A stretch of 64,000 bases of DNA from an uncultured Eubacteriales bacterium (lineage in GTDB: Bacteria > Bacillota > Clostridia > Christensenellales > UBA1242): the NCBI GenBank assembly GCA_902496015.1, contig CABUZJ010000001.1, positions 222,551-286,550 of the forward strand, in the 5' to 3' direction. How positions within the stretch are numbered: position 1 is the stretch's first letter; each line of letters opens with the position of its first letter. This document shows, piece by piece, positions 1 through 8,881 of the stretch. Both the position numbers and the translations under genes were made by a program. The notes below the pieces were generated by a model. It worked only from the letters and a program-made list of their open reading frames with translations, had not been told where the DNA came from and made no database searches.

Positions 1-242
1 TTTGCCCTTATTAATTTAAAAGGAAGTGCAAGATTAGTTAATATTTTACCACGAACAAGTTTTACAGCATCAATTCCATAAAATGTGATATTGGTATTTT
101 TTATTAAGTCTTTTTCAACACCAGAGTTTGAACCAATATAAGCAATTTTTGAAAAGTTTTTCTGTAAGTCGTTTAATAGAGCAAAATGTGGTGTAACATG
201 CCCTGCAGTTCCGCCACCTGTTAAAACAATTACTTTTTTCAT
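1..242 (-). CDS. murG: MurG, N-terminal fragment (UDP-GlcNAc:undecaprenyl-PP-MurNAc-pentapeptide GlcNAc transferase)
   Basis: The reverse strand encodes about 80 residues starting MKKVIVLTGGGTAGHVTPHF; the gene continues past the left edge of the window. The glycine-rich loop GGGTAGHVTP at residues 9-18 is the N-terminal signature of MurG, the membrane-associated glycosyltransferase that turns lipid I into lipid II in peptidoglycan synthesis. The start is the ATG at 242-240, preceded by an AGAGGTG Shine-Dalgarno sequence. The gene is divergent from gyrB, and no other dcw-cluster gene is visible on this side. Family identity is confident from the motif; the catalytic C-terminal half cannot be seen. 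Confidence 0.85.
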   Translation of the reverse strand, partial: MKKVIVLTGGGTAGHVTPHFALLNDLQKNFSKIAYIGSNSGVEKDLIKNTNITFYGIDAVKLVRGKILTNLALPFKLIRA

Positions 243-427
243 TAAAACACCTCTATTTTATTATATGAATTATGTTGACTTATTATATGGTTTAGTAAAA
301 CTTTTAGTATTTTTTCTAATTTTTAAAGATAATTTAATATTATTTAGTTAAAATTTTTATTTATTATTAAATTTAATCATTAATTGAGATTTCTTAGATA
401 AAAAGGCTGGTTGAAGCCGTTTTTTGT

Positions 428-456
428 TTGCGAATATATGCAAAATTTGTTATAAT
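428..456 (+). promoter_or_regulatory. SigA-type promoter of gyrB-gyrA
   Basis: TTGCGA (428-433), a 17-base spacer, then a perfect TATAAT (451-456). The expected transcript start is near 463, so the GTG at 484 with its GGGAG ribosome site fits as the start codon. Upstream alternative start codons would lie inside or before the promoter. Confidence 0.75.
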
Positions 457-483
457 TTAATTATATTAAGGGAGAAAAAGATA

Positions 484-2442
484 GTGGAACATAAAAGTTA
501 TGATGCAAAAGATATTCAAGTGTTAGAGGGGCTAGATGCAGTGAGACTTCGTCCAGGTATGTATATTGGCACAACAGGGCCCAAAGGTCTTCATCATTTG
601 TTGTGGGAAATTGTAGATAATGCAATTGATGAAGCAGCAAATGGATATTGTGATAGGATTATTATAACTTTAAATAAAGATGGCTCTGCCACTGTTGAAG
701 ATAATGGTAGGGGTATTCCTGTTGATATGCATCCAACTTTAAAAATTAGTGCTGTTGAAGTAGTTTTCACAAAACTTCATGCGGGTGGAAAATTTAATAA
801 CGATAACTATGCTTATTCTGGTGGACTTCATGGTGTAGGGGCTTCGGTTGTTAATGCTCTTAGTAAATGGCTTGAAGTTGAAGTTTGCAAAGGTGGCAAA
901 AAATATGCCATCCGTTTTGAAACAACACTTAAAAATGGAAAAGTGCATGGTGGGGTGCCAATGGAACCATTAAAAGAAATTGGTAAAGCCATTAAAAGTG
1001 GAACAAAAGTTACTTTTATGCCTGATGACACTATTTTTGAAACCATTGAATTTGATTATGATACTATTTCTAAAAGATTAAAAGAACTTGCCTTTTTAAA
1101 TAAGGGGCTTGAAATTGTTTTAATTGATTTAAAGGAACCAGAATTACATCCTTGTTTAACATATAAATATGATGGTGGAATAGTAGATTTTGTTAAATAT
1201 ATGAATGAATCTAAAAACACTCTTTATAATAATCCTATTTATATTGAGGGGGAAAGATCTGGTATTAAGGTTTATGTGGCAATAGAGCATACAGATGCTT
1301 ACACAGATAATGTGTTTAGTTATGTAAACAATATTCCAACAACCGAGGGCGGAACGCATGAAGTGGGGCTTAGAAGTGGTTTAACTAAAGCATTAAATGA
1401 CCTTGCAAGGAAAACAGGAGCACTTAAAGAAAAAGATGCTAACTATATTGGAGATGACTTTAAGGAAGGACTAACTGCTGTTTTGCTTGTTAAAATGAAG
1501 AATGTGCAATTTGAAGGACAAACTAAAACTAAATTAGGTAATCCTGAGGCAAAAAATGCAGTTGAAAGCGTTGTAATTGAAGGTTTAAATAATTATTTTA
1601 GTGGTAATAAAACTGGCAAAATTTTAACAACTATTTTAGATAAAGCGGCGGGGGCTGCAAAAGTTAGGGAGGCTGCAAGAAAAGCAAAGGAAATTACAAG
1701 GCAAAAAAATGCTCTTGATGGTGCGTCTTTGGTTGGTAAACTTGCATCTTGCACAGGCAAAAATGCACAAAACAACGAATTGTTTATTGTTGAAGGAAAT
1801 AGTGCAGGTGGAACTGCAAAACAGGCAAGAGATAGATATTTTCAGGCAATTCTTCCACTTAGGGGGAAGCCTTTAAATGCCGAAAAAAAGAGAATAGATC
1901 AAGTTCTTCAAAATGAAGAATTTAGAACTATAATTACTGCCCTTGGGGCGGGCATTGGGGAAGATTTTAATCTTGAAGACCTTAAATATCATAAGGTTAT
2001 AATACTTGCCGATGCTGACCAAGATGGTGCACACATAAGAGCCATTCTTTTAACTTTCTTTTATAGATATATGAAGGAATTAATAACCGAAGGTCATGTT
2101 TACATTGGAATGCCACCACTTTATAAGGTTTATAAAAAAGATGTTGAAGAGTATGTTTATAGTGACAACGAATTAGATGAAGCTATTGCAAGGGTTGGTA
2201 AAGGTTATGGCATTCAAAGATATAAAGGTCTTGGGGAAATGAGTAACGACCAATTATGGGATACAACAATGAACCCTAAGGCAAGATCACTTATTAGAGT
2301 TTCAATTGAAGATGCTGCCGAAGCAGAAAAAATGATAACTGTGCTTATGGGAGACAACATTGAAGCTAGAAAACAATATATAAGCGAAAATGCAGATTTT
2401 AACAAAGAAGATAACTTTAAACCTGTGGGGAAGAAAGATTAG
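484..2442 (+). CDS. gyrB: DNA gyrase / topoisomerase IV subunit B
   Basis: This is the ATP-hydrolysing subunit of a type IIA topoisomerase, 652 residues, a usual length for Gram-positive GyrB or ParE. It shows the GHKL ATPase domain (EIVDNAIDEA, then DNGRGIP and GLHGVGASVVNAL), the transducer motif QTKTKLGN, the TOPRIM motifs VEGNSAGG (usually EGDSAGG) and DADQDGAHI, and the C-terminal RYKGLGEM box. The GTG at 484 is chosen because an AAGGGAG site lies just upstream and a consensus promoter at 428-456 excludes longer versions. It is co-transcribed with the A subunit, 9 bases downstream. LPLRGKPLN and the neighbouring residues do not cleanly separate GyrB from ParE, so the name gyrB is the more common choice rather than a proven one. 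Confidence 0.85.
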   Translation: MEHKSYDAKDIQVLEGLDAVRLRPGMYIGTTGPKGLHHLLWEIVDNAIDEAANGYCDRIIITLNKDGSATVEDNGRGIPVDMHPTLKISAVEVVFTKLHAGGKFNNDNYAYSGGLHGVGASVVNALSKWLEVEVCKGGKKYAIRFETTLKNGKVHGGVPMEPLKEIGKAIKSGTKVTFMPDDTIFETIEFDYDTISKRLKELAFLNKGLEIVLIDLKEPELHPCLTYKYDGGIVDFVKYMNESKNTLYNNPIYIEGERSGIKVYVAIEHTDAYTDNVFSYVNNIPTTEGGTHEVGLRSGLTKALNDLARKTGALKEKDANYIGDDFKEGLTAVLLVKMKNVQFEGQTKTKLGNPEAKNAVESVVIEGLNNYFSGNKTGKILTTILDKAAGAAKVREAARKAKEITRQKNALDGASLVGKLASCTGKNAQNNELFIVEGNSAGGTAKQARDRYFQAILPLRGKPLNAEKKRIDQVLQNEEFRTIITALGAGIGEDFNLEDLKYHKVIILADADQDGAHIRAILLTFFYRYMKELITEGHVYIGMPPLYKVYKKDVEEYVYSDNELDEAIARVGKGYGIQRYKGLGEMSNDQLWDTTMNPKARSLIRVSIEDAAEAEKMITVLMGDNIEARKQYISENADFNKEDNFKPVGKKD

Positions 2443-2451
2443 GAGATAGTT

Positions 2452-4977
2452 ATGAGTGATAGAGAAAATGAATTTGAATTAGAGCAAGACCAAGGTGATG
2501 AAGCAGAGCAACAAGATAAAAAGCGAAAAAATAAAAAGAAAGGACAAGATGGAACCGTGCTGGCAAAAGAACTGTTTTTTAAGCCTATTGAAAAAGTAAT
2601 GCATGATTCTATGATGCCTTATAGTGAGCATGTTATTCTGGATAGGGCATTGCCAAGAGTTGAAGATGGGTTAAAACCTGTTCAACGAAGAATTTTGTTT
2701 ACACTTAGTGAACTGGGAATTACACCAGATAAACCACACAAAAAATCAGCAAGAATTGTGGGGGAATGTTTGGGTAAATATCACCCACATGGTGATACTA
2801 GTGTTTATGATGCAATGGTAAGGCTTGCTCAACCTTTTAACATGAGAAATGTGCTTGTTGATGGCCATGGTAACTTTGGTTCGGTTGATGGTGATGATGC
2901 CGCTGCTATGCGTTACACGGAAGCAAGAATGGCACCATTGGCTCTTGAAATATTAAGAGATTTAGACAAAGATACTGTGCCTTGGATGTTAAACTTTGAT
3001 GATTCAATTAAAGAACCTGTAACTTTACCTTGCAGATTTCCAAACATTTTAGTTAATGGTGCAAGTGGGATTGCAGTTGGTCTTGCAACAAACATTCCAA
3101 CACATAATTTAGGTGAAGTTATTGATGGTGCAGCTGCTTATATTGACAATAGTAACATTACGCTTGCAGAGATGATGAAAAAAATTAAAGGGCCAGATTT
3201 CCCAACAGGTGGTTTCATTATAGCAGGTGATGAACTTAAAAAAGCTTATGAAACAGGTAAGGGCAAAATCATTTTGCGTGCAAAGGTGCATATTGAAAAT
3301 GGCGACAATGATAAAAAGAACATTGTTATTACTGAATTGCCTTATCAGGTTAATAAAGCTTTGTTGCTTCAAAAAATTTTAGAATTAAGAGATAGCAAAA
3401 AGGAAGAATTAGCGGGAATAGCTGAAATATGTGATGAATCTGATCGTTCGGGAATGCGAGCCGTTGTTAGAGTGAAGAAAGATTATGATGCTAATAAAAT
3501 TTTGGATATTTTATTTAAGTATACAGCACTTGAAACTTCATTTGGGATTAATATGGTGGCTATTGCCGATGGCAGACCTCAACAAATGGGATTATTAGAT
3601 ATTATAGCCTATTATGTGCATTATCAAAGAGATGTTATTTACAGACGAACAAAATTTGAACTTGATGCGGCAAAAGAGAGAGAACACATTTTAAAAGGTT
3701 TAGTTATTGCAGTTAAAAATATTGATGAAGTTGTGAGAATTATTAAAAAGTCGGGTTCGCCAACAGAAGCAAAAACTGCACTAAGAATAAGATTTGATCT
3801 TAGTGATAGACAGGCACAGGCAATTCTTGATTTAAGGTTAGCAAAATTAACTAGTCTTGAAATATATAAACTTGAAACTGAACTTAAAGAACTTGAAAAG
3901 CGTATTGCAGAACTAATTGAAATTTTGGGTTCTAGGAAATTACAATTAGATATTGTTAAAAACGAAATGCTTGAAATTAAAAAGAAATATAAGGACCCAA
4001 GAAGGTCAGTTATAATTTCTAGCCAAGAAGAATATGATGTTCCTTCTAGTGACACTAGTAAACCAGTGGAAGATGTGTTTGTAACAATTAGTGAAAATGG
4101 CTTTATTAAATATATGACTGCAAAATATTTTGTGGGAGCAAGCAAAGGATTTGGTGAAAGAAGTGGTCTTGCAGAAGTTTATAAAGAAATAGTTAAAACA
4201 TCAACAGATAAACAAATTTTAGTGTTTACTAATTTGGGAAATGCTTATAAAATTGATGTGTCGGCATTGCCAGAATGTAAGTGGAAAGAAAAGGGAACAA
4301 GTTTAGCAGATTTGGTTGATGCAGATAAAAAAGAAATGCCTATTCATGTAATAGAAATTAGTGACCCAATGCCAGAAGGCGATATGCTATTTTTTACAAA
4401 AACTGGTATGATAAAAAAGACTGCTTATAGTGAATATACACTTTTAAAATCTGCTTATCAGGCAATTAAACTTAAAGATGGTGATGAAGTGGTGGCAATT
4501 GAACATGATGAAAAAGACACTACTATTGTTATTGTAACTAAATTAGGTATGGTGCTTAATGCTCTTAAAAATGATATTCCAGAACAAGGAAGGATTTCGG
4601 GCGGTGTTAAGGGAATAAGTCTTGCAGACGATGACCAAGTGATTTTAATTTCTCAGGCTAGAAAAGGTGATAATATTATTGCTATTACGAATAATGCTTA
4701 TGCTAAAAAGGTTAATATTTGTGAAATAGATGAAACAGCAAGATATAGAAAAGGAATTAAACTTTATGATTTAAAACCTAATACAACAGGTGATTTTCTT
4801 GTTGGAGCATTTATTGAACAAAATAATGCTGAGATTGTGGTGCAAACAGAAAGTGGCGAATATAATGCAATAAGTGTAAATTCAATTATTGAAGATACGC
4901 GGGGAAGCAAGGGTAAAAAATTAAGTTTAGATGGTTTAAAGTTGACTAATGCATTCTTAAGAAAAATTGGTGATTAA
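2452..4977 (+). CDS. gyrA: DNA gyrase / topoisomerase IV subunit A
   Basis: This is the DNA-breaking and rejoining subunit paired with the upstream B subunit, 841 residues. The winged-helix region holds KSARIVGECLGKYHPHGD, and the catalytic tyrosine lies in AAAMRYTEARMA. The tower and coiled-coil region follow, then a C-terminal beta-pinwheel from about residue 530. The first 35 residues form an unusual acidic-then-lysine-rich extension. No canonical GyrA box (QRRGGKG-like) is visible in the pinwheel. LDRALPRVEDGLKPVQRRIL resembles ParC, while VDGHGNFGSVDGD resembles GyrA. The biochemical identity (supercoiling gyrase or decatenating topoisomerase IV) therefore stays open. The start is the ATG 9 bases after the gyrB stop, behind GGAGAT. 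Confidence 0.85.
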   Translation: MSDRENEFELEQDQGDEAEQQDKKRKNKKKGQDGTVLAKELFFKPIEKVMHDSMMPYSEHVILDRALPRVEDGLKPVQRRILFTLSELGITPDKPHKKSARIVGECLGKYHPHGDTSVYDAMVRLAQPFNMRNVLVDGHGNFGSVDGDDAAAMRYTEARMAPLALEILRDLDKDTVPWMLNFDDSIKEPVTLPCRFPNILVNGASGIAVGLATNIPTHNLGEVIDGAAAYIDNSNITLAEMMKKIKGPDFPTGGFIIAGDELKKAYETGKGKIILRAKVHIENGDNDKKNIVITELPYQVNKALLLQKILELRDSKKEELAGIAEICDESDRSGMRAVVRVKKDYDANKILDILFKYTALETSFGINMVAIADGRPQQMGLLDIIAYYVHYQRDVIYRRTKFELDAAKEREHILKGLVIAVKNIDEVVRIIKKSGSPTEAKTALRIRFDLSDRQAQAILDLRLAKLTSLEIYKLETELKELEKRIAELIEILGSRKLQLDIVKNEMLEIKKKYKDPRRSVIISSQEEYDVPSSDTSKPVEDVFVTISENGFIKYMTAKYFVGASKGFGERSGLAEVYKEIVKTSTDKQILVFTNLGNAYKIDVSALPECKWKEKGTSLADLVDADKKEMPIHVIEISDPMPEGDMLFFTKTGMIKKTAYSEYTLLKSAYQAIKLKDGDEVVAIEHDEKDTTIVIVTKLGMVLNALKNDIPEQGRISGGVKGISLADDDQVILISQARKGDNIIAITNNAYAKKVNICEIDETARYRKGIKLYDLKPNTTGDFLVGAFIEQNNAEIVVQTESGEYNAISVNSIIEDTRGSKGKKLSLDGLKLTNAFLRKIGD

Positions 4978-4991
4978 TTTTTAAAAACCTA

Positions 4992-5020
4992 TTGAAAGTT
5001 TTATATTAATGTGGTATTAT
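4992..5020 (+). promoter_or_regulatory. SigA-type promoter of the small coiled-coil gene
   Basis: TTGAAA (4992-4997), 17 bases, TATTAT (5015-5020). It lies just after the gyrA stop and 32 bases ahead of the ATG at 5052. Confidence 0.6.
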
Positions 5021-5051
5021 ACACTTGATTTTAATTATTGGAGAAAATGAT

Positions 5052-5330
5052 ATGAATAATAGTAGTTTATTTTTGCAAATGGAAAAGAAAAAACTTGAAG
5101 ATGCTTTAAACCATAATCTTGAAATTTTAAAAAATAATGAAGTAGAAGTTAATAAAATTAAAGAGTATCTTTCTACTTTAAATCTTAGTGAAGATGAAAA
5201 AGAAGGTTTTGAGTTTGATATAAAGGTTTTGAATGTTCAAAGTAGAGAAGCAAATAAAAGAATCGACGAAATTAATATAAGGTTAGACTATATTAATGAA
5301 GAACTTTCAAGTTTAGAATTAAATAAATAA
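5052..5330 (+). CDS. Small coiled-coil protein of unknown function
   Basis: A 92-residue, strongly charged protein with no signal peptide or membrane segment. It is predicted by eye to be almost entirely helical, with heptad-like Leu/Ile spacing (LEDALNHNLEILK, then IDEINIRLDYINEEL). I do not recognise the family. The ATG at 5052 is preferred over the upstream in-frame alternative at 5025 because a TTGGAG ribosome site lies at 5039-5043 and the promoter -10 box ends at 5020. The gene has its own promoter and a strong terminator, so it is a single-gene transcript. It is probably an intracellular dimerising protein. Confidence 0.65.
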   Translation: MNNSSLFLQMEKKKLEDALNHNLEILKNNEVEVNKIKEYLSTLNLSEDEKEGFEFDIKVLNVQSREANKRIDEINIRLDYINEELSSLELNK

Positions 5331-5344
5331 AAAATATAATTTAT

Positions 5345-5375
5345 GGAAACTTTAATATTTAAAGTTTCCTTTGTT
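5345..5375 (+). terminator. Rho-independent terminator
   Basis: A perfect 11-bp stem (GGAAACTTTAA / TTAAAGTTTCC, arms 5345-5355 and 5359-5369) with a 3-base loop, followed by TTTGTTTTT. Confidence 0.85.
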
Positions 5376-5380
5376 TTTAT

Positions 5381-5409
5381 TTGACGCTATTTTACAATTT
5401 TGGTATACT
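5381..5409 (+). promoter_or_regulatory. SigA-type promoter with extended -10
   Basis: TTGACG (5381-5386), 17 bases, TATACT (5404-5409) preceded by TGG, an extended -10. It lies directly behind the previous terminator and drives the membrane protein at 5481, leaving a leader of about 65 bases. Confidence 0.75.
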
Positions 5410-5480
5410 TATTTTAGAATAAATAATAGTATATTTTATGGTGTTTTTTGCTAAACTAACAATAATTATAAGTGGGAACG

Positions 5481-7157
5481 ATGGATAAAAATAAAAAAGG
5501 GAAAAACAGCAATAATAATATAAATGCAGGCAATAGTTCTGCTTCTTTTGATGAATCTAACTTTTTTTCTATTAATCGTTTTTTAGAAAGTCTTGGTGGC
5601 TCTAAAATTAAAGAAGAAGATAATAATTATAATGAAATTAATAAACCAACTAATAATTTAGTAGAGTTAAGTGAAGATAAGGCACAAAAAGAAGATGAAT
5701 CAAAAGAAAATAGTTTAAACGAAAATAATGTAAAAGAAATATCAACCGACAATTTTAATAACGAAAACAATGAAATTGAAAGTAAAGATAAATTAGAACA
5801 AAAAAATGATTTGGAACCTAGAATGCAGTATGCAATTAATAAATTTTCAGGTAAAACATGGTTTAGGAAAAAACAAGAAGAAAAAGTTGACTTAAATAGT
5901 GAAAATAATTTAGATATTGACAATAAAGTTAATGAAACAAACAATGATTATCGAAACGATTTAATGCAAGATGAAAATAATTTGGATAGTAACTTAATAA
6001 ATTCATCAGCAACAGAAAATGATAATATAAATAACTCTGTTAAAAATGATGATAATAAAACGGAATTTGATGATTTTGAAGCATTTTTAAATAGTTTAAG
6101 TAGTTCATCTACGCCAATTAAAACTGAACCTAACAAAACTGTTGAAAGTGCTCAGGTGGGTAATGAACCTATTACAAGCATAGAAAATAAGCAAAATTTA
6201 AATGATAATAATGAAAATAAGTTAGAAATAAAAGAAGAAGACAACACACAAACTCAATCTAAAAATGCAGAAGATACAAATCACGAAAGCGAACCTAAAA
6301 CAAAGAGAAAAAGCATTTCTAAGTTAGATTACTTTAAGTTTAGATTTTTGTCTAATAGTGCTGTTGGGTCTGATGGAAAGGCTAAAGTTGAACAACTTGC
6401 AACAAGATATGGAAATAATAGAAAAGATAATGCGGGCGTTATTTCAAGTGACCAAAGTGCAGATGTGCAAGTGCATTATTCGGGTGATTTTAAGCAAAAT
6501 GAAATTAATTTAGATTTTTCTAAAAAGGGTAGTGTTAAGGTTTATAGAAATAGTAAGTTACTTTCAATATTGTGCAGTGTGTTTGCGGTTATTTATGCAA
6601 TTGTTGGATTTACGTTGTTCTTAATAATTGGCAGAGTTCCAACAGAACCAGTGGTGGCACAATCAATTGAAATGAATTATAGTGGTGTTATTTATCAAGA
6701 AATTGGAACAAAACTAGATTTAACGGGCTTAAAAGTGGTGACTAATTATTCTAACGATAAAGACACAGTTGTAAACTTAACTTATTCAATGATAACAAAT
6801 TTAAATAGTGTAGTTGATGACAATTATAATATTATTATTGAAACCAACACTGAACCATTTAATTTAGAAGTGAATTTAAACGGTTTTACTACATCTTTTA
6901 AATTGTGGACATTTAAGTGGGAAGTAGATGATGTTATAGTTAAGTACTTTAAAACATCTAATGAAATAGAAACAAGTGAATTTAATAATGTGCTTTGTTA
7001 TGCAGTGTTTGAGAAAGATTTAGGAGGCCACATTATTTCATTTAAAAAGAATATTGTATTATCTAGAGAGAGTTGTGAGTTTACAAATACCAGCATAACC
7101 AGAGTTTATATACCAGAAATAAACGCTTGGAAAGTAGCGAATTTTGTTTCTATTTAA
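5481..7157 (+). CDS. Single-pass membrane protein with long acidic N-terminal region and extracellular Ig-like domain
   Basis: 558 residues from the ATG at 5481; a GTG 9 bases upstream is possible, but it falls in the likely ribosome site. Residues 1 to about 270 are low-complexity Asn/Glu/Asp/Lys, probably disordered. A basic stretch (KTKRKSISKLDYFKFRFL) follows at about 273-290. One hydrophobic membrane helix spans about 360-384. The outer part (about 395-470) resembles bacterial Ig-like group 3 domains, with the pattern YxxGxxLDLTGLKVVTNYSND. With no signal peptide, topology should be N-terminus inside. A disordered cytoplasmic half joined to a surface beta-domain suggests a sensor or envelope-linking role, but this is inference; no family name is certain. 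Confidence 0.7.
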   Translation: MDKNKKGKNSNNNINAGNSSASFDESNFFSINRFLESLGGSKIKEEDNNYNEINKPTNNLVELSEDKAQKEDESKENSLNENNVKEISTDNFNNENNEIESKDKLEQKNDLEPRMQYAINKFSGKTWFRKKQEEKVDLNSENNLDIDNKVNETNNDYRNDLMQDENNLDSNLINSSATENDNINNSVKNDDNKTEFDDFEAFLNSLSSSSTPIKTEPNKTVESAQVGNEPITSIENKQNLNDNNENKLEIKEEDNTQTQSKNAEDTNHESEPKTKRKSISKLDYFKFRFLSNSAVGSDGKAKVEQLATRYGNNRKDNAGVISSDQSADVQVHYSGDFKQNEINLDFSKKGSVKVYRNSKLLSILCSVFAVIYAIVGFTLFLIIGRVPTEPVVAQSIEMNYSGVIYQEIGTKLDLTGLKVVTNYSNDKDTVVNLTYSMITNLNSVVDDNYNIIIETNTEPFNLEVNLNGFTTSFKLWTFKWEVDDVIVKYFKTSNEIETSEFNNVLCYAVFEKDLGGHIISFKKNIVLSRESCEFTNTSITRVYIPEINAWKVANFVSI

Positions 7158-7170
7158 ACAACTATTAAAA

Positions 7171-7207
7171 TGAGAAGGCAAAAATTTTGTCTTCTTATTT
7201 TTTGTTA
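7171..7207 (+). terminator. Rho-independent terminator
   Basis: A hairpin (arms about 7171-7182 and 7186-7197, with G-T pairs) followed by seven T residues. It ends the membrane-protein transcript. Confidence 0.7.
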
Positions 7208-7371
7208 AGCATATTTTATTTTCTAATTTAATATAATTTGAAAAAGTCCCACTTGAAATTAGATAAAATAGTGCAAATTATTACAAATTAATTTCCTGCG
7301 CGACAAAACCTAATATATTTCTTATGTGGGTTTTTTCAACAATTAAAATAAAATAAAGGAGCAATTACATT

Positions 7372-8136
7372 ATGAAAATATGTAGCATAAATATTAGACC
7401 ATTTAGATTTGTTATAGTGTTTTTATTAATAGTTGCAATGCTTACTTGTTTACTTGTGTTCAGTAAATCTCAAACCGTTTATTTTGGCTACACAGCAAGA
7501 AAAGTTCCAATTTATTCTGTTAAAACAACAGAAAAAAAAGTTGCTTTAACTTTCGATGCTGCTTGGGGTGCAGATAAAACGAGTAAAATTATTGAAATCT
7601 GCAAAGAAAATAATGTCGGCGCAACTTTCTTTTTGGTTGGGTTTTGGATTGAAGCTTATCCCGACAAAGTAAAAGAAATTTATGATGCTGGATTTGATAT
7701 TGGAACACATAGTAACACGCATCCACAAATGAGCAAACTTAGTGCCAGCCAAATAAGCGCAGAACTTCAAACATCTTGTAAGTTATTAACTAATATAACT
7801 GGTCAAAAGGTTAGGTTTTTTAGACCACCTTATGGAGATTATAACGATTTATTAATAACAACGGCATCAAGTTTAGGTCTTCAAACAATTCAATGGAGTG
7901 TAGATTCGCTAGACTGGAAAGGGTTATCTGCAAGCCAAATTTTAACAAGAGTTAATAGTGGGGTGCATGATGGGGCTATTATTCTTTTCCATAATAACAG
8001 CGACCATATTATAGAAGCATTGCCAACAATTATAGCCAACCTTAAAGAACAGGGTTATAGCATGGTTAAATTAAGTGATTTGGTTTATGAAACTGACTAC
8101 AATATTGACAATAATGGTGTGCAATTTAAAAAATAA
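7372..8136 (+). CDS. pdaB: PdaB-like sporulation polysaccharide deacetylase
   Basis: 254 residues with an N-terminal membrane anchor (about 13-30) and a NodB-homology carbohydrate-esterase 4 domain. Motif 1 is TFDAAWG (60-66), the form typical of the PdaB sporulation family rather than TFDDG. Motif 2 is HSNTH (113-117, zinc-ligand histidines) and motif 3 RPPYG (151-155). QWSVDSLDWKG and ILFHN follow as the last conserved motifs. PdaB proteins act on spore cortex or cell-wall peptidoglycan and are needed to maintain spores. The AAAGGAGC ribosome site lies 7 bases upstream. The second aspartate of the classical motif is replaced by Ala63, so deacetylase activity should not be assumed. It supports a spore-forming host, in agreement with sigK at 53.7 kb. 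Confidence 0.85.
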   Translation: MKICSINIRPFRFVIVFLLIVAMLTCLLVFSKSQTVYFGYTARKVPIYSVKTTEKKVALTFDAAWGADKTSKIIEICKENNVGATFFLVGFWIEAYPDKVKEIYDAGFDIGTHSNTHPQMSKLSASQISAELQTSCKLLTNITGQKVRFFRPPYGDYNDLLITTASSLGLQTIQWSVDSLDWKGLSASQILTRVNSGVHDGAIILFHNNSDHIIEALPTIIANLKEQGYSMVKLSDLVYETDYNIDNNGVQFKK

Positions 8137-8149
8137 TTGGAGGAAATTA

Positions 8150-8839
8150 ATGAGCAACAATTTTGAAAAGAACAATCAAGTAACAATCAAAGGAGAAGTG
8201 CTAAACGAGCCTGAGTTTAGTCATAGTGTTTTAGGAGAAGGATTTTATAACTTTAATATTAAAGTGCCACGACTTTCAAACGAAGCAGATATTATTCCAA
8301 TAACCATTAGTGAAAGGTTGATGGATAACATTTCTGTGGGCACAGTAGTTGCTTTTAGTGGGCAGTTTAGAAGTTATAATAAAATTGTAGGGCAAAAAAG
8401 CAAATTAATGCTTACAGTGTTTGTGCGTGAACGCTTAGACCCTGATAGTTGTGAAGAAATTAATAGCATATCGTTAATAGGTTATGTTTGCAAGGAACCA
8501 ATTTATAGAACCACTCCGTTTGGCAGAGAAATAAGTGACTTATTAGTGGCTGTGAATAGAGCATATAACAAAAGTGACTATTTACCTTGTATTGCTTGGG
8601 GTAGAAATGCAAGGTTTGCCTTAAACTTAGAGATTGGTGAAAAAATAGAAATATTAGGAAGAATACAAAGCAGAGAATATCAAAAAAAGATAGATGAAAA
8701 TACCGTTGAAACAAGAGTTGCTTATGAGATATCAATAAATAGCATTGGACTTGCAGAAACGGGCGAAGCAATTAATAGTAGTAGTGTTTATCATAGTTCG
8801 CAAAATAACAGTAGAGGTGCTAGTGAAAATATTATTTAA
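8150..8839 (+). CDS. Two-OB-fold single-stranded-DNA-binding-like protein
   Basis: 229 residues with two successive OB-fold segments (about 9-100 and 105-210). The second contains ISLIGYVCKEPIYR, then SDYLPCIAWGRNAR and IEILGRIQSREYQ, the pattern of SSB/PriB domains. It lacks the acidic C-terminal tip of canonical SSB. Such double-OB proteins occur in Clostridia as SSB relatives of unsettled function. The start is the ATG at 8150, behind TTGGAGG; the longer in-frame version from 8075 would overlap pdaB. The 13-base gap after pdaB suggests one transcript. It is unlikely to be the main replicative SSB, which normally sits between rpsF and rpsR. Confidence 0.75.
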   Translation: MSNNFEKNNQVTIKGEVLNEPEFSHSVLGEGFYNFNIKVPRLSNEADIIPITISERLMDNISVGTVVAFSGQFRSYNKIVGQKSKLMLTVFVRERLDPDSCEEINSISLIGYVCKEPIYRTTPFGREISDLLVAVNRAYNKSDYLPCIAWGRNARFALNLEIGEKIEILGRIQSREYQKKIDENTVETRVAYEISINSIGLAETGEAINSSSVYHSSQNNSRGASENII

Positions 8840-8845
8840 ATTAAA

Positions 8846-8881
8846 AAAATCAATAACTAATCGTTATTGATTTTCTTTTTT
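8846..8881. terminator. Bidirectional terminator between converging transcripts
   Basis: A perfect 12-bp stem (arms 8846-8857 and 8863-8874) flanked by A- and T-runs on both sides. It serves the SSB-like gene on the plus strand and the SH3 membrane protein on the minus strand, whose TAG stop (8859-8857) borders the stem. Confidence 0.8.

Noticed and set aside
401..425. Hairpin GGCT/AGCC with flanking A- and T-runs ahead of gyrB
   Set aside because: The stem has only four pairs and no plus-strand gene lies upstream to be terminated; considered chance or a very weak element.
8846..8881. The inverted repeat as an operator
   Set aside because: It lies between two converging gene ends with A/T-runs on both sides and is better explained as a bidirectional terminator.
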